Assembly: GCA_002529455.1 (NCBI GenBank)
Contig: NYMS01000001.1
Span: forward strand, 62,001-126,000
DNA: 64,000 bases
Origin: Glycomyces fuscus
Lineage (GTDB): Bacteria; Actinomycetota; Actinomycetes; Streptosporangiales; Streptosporangiaceae
Reading direction: 5' to 3'
The position numbers and the translations under genes were made by a program. Positions 60,447 to 64,000 of the stretch are shown one piece after another. The notes under the pieces were generated by a model. The model had not been told where the DNA came from. It saw only the letters and a list, made by a program, of their open reading frames with translations, and made no database searches. The first letter of the stretch is position 1, and the number at the start of each line of letters is the position of its first letter.

Positions 60447-61643
60447 TCAGGGGGCGTGGCCGGGTGTGTCCAGGGCCAGCCGGTAGCCGCGTTTGACCAC
60501 CGTCTGGATGATCCGGGAGTCGCCCAGCGCGGTGCGCAGCCGGGCCACGGCCGTCTCCACGGCGTGGGCGTCGGCGTCCTCGCCCAGGCAGGTGAGCAGG
60601 CGGGCGCGGTCCAGGACCTGTCCGGGCCTGCGGGCCAGCTCGCGCAGCACGCGCATCAGGGTGGGCGAGAGGGTGCGGACGGTGCCGTCGACCAGGACGG
60701 CGTGGCCGCGCAGGCGCAGGCGGTGTCCGGCCACGGACAGGGTGGGAAAGCGCGCGGGCAGCTCCTCGGCGAGCGCGCGCACCTGGGCGCCGACGCGGGC
60801 GCGCTGGGGCCACACGGTGGGGATGTCGTGGGCCATGAGGGGGCGCGCGGTGACCGCTCCCACGCACATGGCCAGGACGTCGCCGCGCAGGGCCTGGACC
60901 AGGGCCGCCTGGTGGCCGGTGGTGTGGGCGCGCGCCAGCAGTCCCGCGGCGGCGGGGGCGCTGGTGAAGGTGACCGCGTCCACTCCCCCGCTGACGACGG
61001 CCTCGATGAGGCGGTCCAGGGGTGCGGTGTCCTCGGGCTGGGTCCAGCGGTAGACGGGGACCTCGACGACGTCGGCTCCGGCCAGGCGCAGCGCGGCGGT
61101 GAAGTCGGGCAGGGGTTCGCCGTGCAGCTGGATGGCCACGCGCAGCCCCTGCACGCCCTGGGCGAGCAGGTAGTCCAGGACCTCGGCGGAGGACTCCGAG
61201 GGCGGGGACCACTCCTCGGTGAGTCCGGCGGCGCGGATGGCGCCCTTGGCCTTGGGGCCGCGGGCCAGCAGGCGCGAGGTGCGCAGGCTCGCCAGGAGCG
61301 GGTCGACGGTGCCCCAGGTCTCGCAGGCCTCCACCCAGCCGCGGAAGCCGATGCCGGTGGTGGCCACGACGACGTCGGCGGGGCGGCGGGCGAGCTGGTC
61401 GGAGACCGCGGCCAGGCGCTGGTCGTCGCTGAGCGGCACGATGCGCAGGGCCGGGGCGGCCAGGACCTGGGCGCCCTTGCGGCGCAGCAGGGCACTGATC
61501 TCCTCGGCGCGGCGGGCGGCGGTGACGGCGACGGTGAACCCGGCCAGCGGTGCGGTGGTCGCGGGTTCGGGCGGGCGCCGGGCGGCCGGGGCCGCGGGTT
61601 CGGCGTCCGGTGGGGTGCTCACGGTGTCGCCGGGGGTGTTCAC
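60447..61643 (-). CDS. Uroporphyrinogen-III synthase fused to winged-helix domain
   Basis: 398 residues. About 35-290 is a HemD-type bilobed domain (FTVAVTAARRAEEISALLRR, VVVATTGIGFRG, AVTFTSAPAAAGLLARA); the last 90 residues are an OmpR/PhoB-type DNA-binding winged helix (LSPTLMRVLRELARRPGQVL, ETAVARLRTALGDSRIIQTV, VKRGYRLA). Such fusions are known next to actinobacterial nitrite reductase genes, where they may be regulators that sense the pathway or both enzyme and regulator. GGAGG precedes the GTG, and the start overlaps the nirD stop. Confidence 0.88.
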   Translation of the reverse strand: MNTPGDTVSTPPDAEPAAPAARRPPEPATTAPLAGFTVAVTAARRAEEISALLRRKGAQVLAAPALRIVPLSDDQRLAAVSDQLARRPADVVVATTGIGFRGWVEACETWGTVDPLLASLRTSRLLARGPKAKGAIRAAGLTEEWSPPSESSAEVLDYLLAQGVQGLRVAIQLHGEPLPDFTAALRLAGADVVEVPVYRWTQPEDTAPLDRLIEAVVSGGVDAVTFTSAPAAAGLLARAHTTGHQAALVQALRGDVLAMCVGAVTARPLMAHDIPTVWPQRARVGAQVRALAEELPARFPTLSVAGHRLRLRGHAVLVDGTVRTLSPTLMRVLRELARRPGQVLDRARLLTCLGEDADAHAVETAVARLRTALGDSRIIQTVVKRGYRLALDTPGHAP

Positions 61644-62011
61644 GGTGTCCCCTCCTGGGGGCGGGCGCCGATCTGCACGGCGGTGTCGGTCTGGCGTACG
61701 GGCCAGGTGGCCAGGCGCACGTGCTCGTCGTCCAGGCTCTGGCCGGTGCGCAGGGAGAAGACGTTCTTGAGCATGGGCGAGGCGACGGTGGGCTCGCCCG
61801 CGCGGTCGCCGACGATGCCGCGCGAGATGACGGCGGCGCCGGTGTAGGGGTCGATGTTGTCGACGGCGTACAGGTGCTGGTCGCGGGTGCGGAACAGGGC
61901 GACCTGGCTGCCGTCGGGGAGCAGCACGGCCACCCCGTCCTCGACGCGCAGGCCCGCCGGGGGGCAGGCGTCGATCCAGGTGGTGGGCTGGGCGTGGGTG
62001 GTGACGGTCAT
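61640..62011 (-). CDS. nirD: Nitrite reductase [NAD(P)H] small subunit
   Basis: 123 residues with the Rieske-like fold without cluster Cys, as in NirD: VALFRTRDQHLYAVDNIDPY, SRGIVGDRAGEPTVASPMLK and SLRTGQSLDD. Works with NirB in assimilatory nitrite reduction to ammonium. The ATG overlaps the nirB stop (ATGA) and its stop overlaps the hemD start. Confidence 0.95.
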   Translation of the reverse strand: MTVTTHAQPTTWIDACPPAGLRVEDGVAVLLPDGSQVALFRTRDQHLYAVDNIDPYTGAAVISRGIVGDRAGEPTVASPMLKNVFSLRTGQSLDDEHVRLATWPVRQTDTAVQIGARPQEGTP

Positions 62012-64000
62012 CGGGTGGCCTCCTGGGGTCGGCGGGCGGGCATGCCCAGGCTGACGGGGGCGGTGGGGACCGGCTGGTCGCGGGTGGTGGTGAAGCTGAT
62101 GGTCGGGTCGGGGGTGTCGGGGGCGTTGGCGAAGGAGACGAAGCGCGCGAGCTTGTCGGGGTCGGCCAGGACCGCGGCCCACTCGTCGCCGTAGGAGGCC
62201 ACGTGGCGCTCCATGGCCTCCTCCAGTTCGGCGGCGATGCCCAGGGAGTCCTCGACGACGACGTCGCGCAGGTGGTCCAGGCCGCCGTCCAGGGACTCGA
62301 TCCAGGGGGCGGTGCGCTGGAGGCGGTCGGCGGTGCGCACGTAGAACATCAGGAACCGGTCGATGTAGCGGACCAGGGTCTGCTCGTCCAGGTCCGCGGC
62401 CAGGAGGTCGGCGTGGCGGGGGGTGAAGCCGCCGTTGCCGCCCACGTACAGGTTCCAGCCCTTGTCGGTGGCGATGACGCCGAAGTCCTTGCCGCGGGCC
62501 TCGGCGCACTCGCGGGCGCACCCGGAGACGGCCGACTTGAGCTTGTGGGGTGAGCGCAGGCCCCGGTAGCGCTCCTCCAGGCGGATGGCCAGGCCCACCG
62601 AGTCCTGGACGCCGTAGCGGCACCAGGTGGTGCCCACGCACGACTTGACGGTGCGCAGGGACTTGCCGTAGGCGTGTCCGGACTCGAACCCGGCGTCGAC
62701 CAGGCGTTTCCAGATGAGGGGCAGCTGTTCCAGGCGTGCGCCGAACAGGTCGATGCGCTGGCCGCCGGTGATCTTGGTGTAGAGGTCGAAGTCGCGTGCG
62801 ACCTCGCCGATGACGATGAGCTTGTCGGGGGTGATCTCGCCGCCGGGGATGCGGGGCACGACCGAGTAGGTGCCGTTGCGCTGCATGTTGGCCAGGTAGC
62901 GGTCGTTGGTGTCCTGCAGGGTGGCCTGTTCGCCCTCCAGGATGTGCCCGTTGCCCAGGGAGGCCAGGATGGAGGCCACCGCGGGCTTGCAGACGTCGCA
63001 GCCGTGCCCGGTGCCGTGGGCGGCGATGAGCGCCGAGAAGGTGCTGGTGCCGGTGGCGCGCACGATCTCGACCAGTTCGGCGCGTGACTGGGGGAAGTGC
63101 TCGCACAGGGCCTTGGACTGCTCGATGCCCGCCTGGGCGAGGATCTGCTTGAGCATGGGCACGCACGAGCCGCAGCTGGTGCCCGCCTTGGTGCAGGCCT
63201 TCAGCGCGGGCACGTCGTGGTTGCCGCAGGCGACGGCCTCGGTCAGCTCGCCCTTGGTGACGGCGTTGCACGAGCAGATCTGGGCGCTGTCGGGCAGGGC
63301 GTCGGCGCCCAGGGCGGCGCCCTCGGGGGTGATCAGCGACAGCGGGTCGCCGGGCAGGGGGGAGCCGACCAGGGGGCGCAGGGTGGCGTAGGCCGAGGCG
63401 TCGCCGACCAGGACGCCGCCGAGCAGTGTGGTGGCGTCGTCGGAGACCACGAGCTTGGCGTAGCGGCCGCTGGCGGCGTCGTTGACGACCACGTCCAGGG
63501 CGCCGGGGGTGCGGCCGTGGGCGTCGCCGAAGCTGGCCACGTCCACGCCCATGAGTTTGAGCTTGGTGGAGGTGTCGGCGCCGGTGAAGGTGGCCTGGCC
63601 GCCCACGAGGCGGTCGGCGACGACCTCGGCCATGGCGTTGCCGGGCGCGATGAGGCCGTAGACGGTCCCCCGGTGGTTGGCGGCCTCGCCCACGGCGTGG
63701 ATGTGGGCGTCGCTGGTGGTGCAGGTGTCGTCGACGACGATGCCGCCGCGCTCGCCGACCTGGAGTCCGATCGCGCGTGCGAGGTCGTCTCGGGGGCGGA
63801 TGCCCACGGAGAACACGACCAGGTCGGTCTCCAGGCAGCCCTCGCCCAGGGCCAGGCGGGCCACGCGCCCGTCGGGGCCGGCCTCCACGGCGGTGGAGGC
63901 CGAACCGGTGTGGACCCGTACGCCCAGGTCGGTGATGAGGTTGCGCAGCAGGCCCCCGGCGCCCTCGTCGATCTGCGCGGGCATCAGGTGGGGGGCGAGT
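62008..64000 (-). CDS. nirB: Nitrite reductase [NAD(P)H] large subunit, N terminus outside the window
   Basis: Partial; the frame is open to the right edge. From the edge: end of the FAD/NAD domains (GEAANHRGTVYGLIAPGNAM), the BFD-like [2Fe-2S] region (CSCNAVTKGELTEAV, KAGTSCGSCVPML), a second BFD-like CDVCKPAVASIL, then the sulfite/nitrite reductase half with 4Fe-4S/siroheme Cys in VGTTWCRYGVQDS and SGCARECAEARGKDFGV. Complete NirB is about 840 residues, so about 660 are visible. First visible gene of the nirB-nirD-hemD-chelatase unit; it would be nitrogen regulated. Confidence 0.95.
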   Translation of the reverse strand, partial: LAPHLMPAQIDEGAGGLLRNLITDLGVRVHTGSASTAVEAGPDGRVARLALGEGCLETDLVVFSVGIRPRDDLARAIGLQVGERGGIVVDDTCTTSDAHIHAVGEAANHRGTVYGLIAPGNAMAEVVADRLVGGQATFTGADTSTKLKLMGVDVASFGDAHGRTPGALDVVVNDAASGRYAKLVVSDDATTLLGGVLVGDASAYATLRPLVGSPLPGDPLSLITPEGAALGADALPDSAQICSCNAVTKGELTEAVACGNHDVPALKACTKAGTSCGSCVPMLKQILAQAGIEQSKALCEHFPQSRAELVEIVRATGTSTFSALIAAHGTGHGCDVCKPAVASILASLGNGHILEGEQATLQDTNDRYLANMQRNGTYSVVPRIPGGEITPDKLIVIGEVARDFDLYTKITGGQRIDLFGARLEQLPLIWKRLVDAGFESGHAYGKSLRTVKSCVGTTWCRYGVQDSVGLAIRLEERYRGLRSPHKLKSAVSGCARECAEARGKDFGVIATDKGWNLYVGGNGGFTPRHADLLAADLDEQTLVRYIDRFLMFYVRTADRLQRTAPWIESLDGGLDHLRDVVVEDSLGIAAELEEAMERHVASYGDEWAAVLADPDKLARFVSFANAPDTPDPTISFTTTRDQPVPTAPVSLGMPARRPQEATR

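Noticed and set aside
1..64000. tRNA, rRNA, CRISPR array or complete insertion sequence
   Set aside because: No cloverleaf with a T-loop signature, no regularly spaced repeats and no transposase with terminal repeats was seen on either strand.

Overview
The window is chromosomal DNA of a very GC-rich actinobacterium. Strong third-position G/C bias, many GTG starts, probable leaderless promoters, a four-gene conservon (sensor kinase, roadblock, DUF742, GTPase) and IdeR/DtxR-type iron boxes all fit this. A Nocardiopsis-like member of the Streptosporangiales is my best guess, but that is inference from gene content, not a database match. I see about 57 protein genes, one clear pseudogene and no rRNA, tRNA, insertion sequence or CRISPR array.

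Layout. 0-3.2 kb: a xanthine dehydrogenase operon (Mo subunit partial, Fe-S, FAD) diverging from a PucR regulator. 3.3-10.6 kb: pentapeptide protein, second PucR-like regulator, HSL-type esterase, streptomycin-6-kinase-like gene with a hairpin over its ribosome binding site, a LysR/class A beta-lactamase-fold pair with back-to-back promoters, and a Tat-exported metallo-hydrolase. 10.4-16.5 kb: cytochrome P450 coupled to a membrane-anchored GH10 xylanase, a Ser/Thr kinase with a C-terminal membrane domain, and an iron-box-preceded sucrase/ferredoxin-like protein. 16.8-23.6 kb: pobA, SDR, LysR/MFS pair, an mhqO/mhqD-like operon behind a perfect 20-bp AT palindrome, and a 55-residue secreted peptide. 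23.6-28.4 kb: a decayed stretch with a broken SnoaL-like gene, a TauE/SafE exporter with a 10-codon upstream ORF, and an iron-box-controlled FecCD-FecCD-FecE siderophore importer lacking its binding protein.

28.5-33 kb: the conservon and pterin-4a-carbinolamine dehydratase. 33-43 kb: an acyl-CoA-synthetase-like protein with a degenerate P-loop, an acyltransferase-domain protein, a 1-kb gene-poor stretch with two AT-rich palindromes, phosphoketolase-acetate kinase (sugar phosphate to acetyl phosphate to acetate plus ATP), a XerC-like recombinase, exonuclease III and a hydrolase. 43-48.5 kb: methyltransferase, NarL-type two-component system, amino-acid permease and a small membrane protein. 48.6-56.2 kb: a protein of unknown function, a Cre-like recombinase, two membrane proteins and a 1,198-residue RecB-nuclease/RNase-H/DNA2-helicase fusion. 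56-64 kb: methyltransferase, RlpA-like cell-wall protein, a degenerate ADP-ribosylglycohydrolase fused to a tyrosine phosphatase, and an assimilatory nitrite reductase operon (nirB partial, nirD, HemD-regulator fusion, CbiX-like chelatase).

The most unusual signals are a 20-bp motif (consensus AATCTACRTCGTAAARSTGG followed by a pyrimidine tract) present three times in intergenic DNA 9-20 kb apart; the paired AT palindromes before phosphoketolase; the AT palindrome before the mhq-like operon; the pseudo-ADP-ribosylglycohydrolase/phosphatase fusion; and the xylanase-P450 pair. No single undescribed multi-gene system is proved by the sequence.
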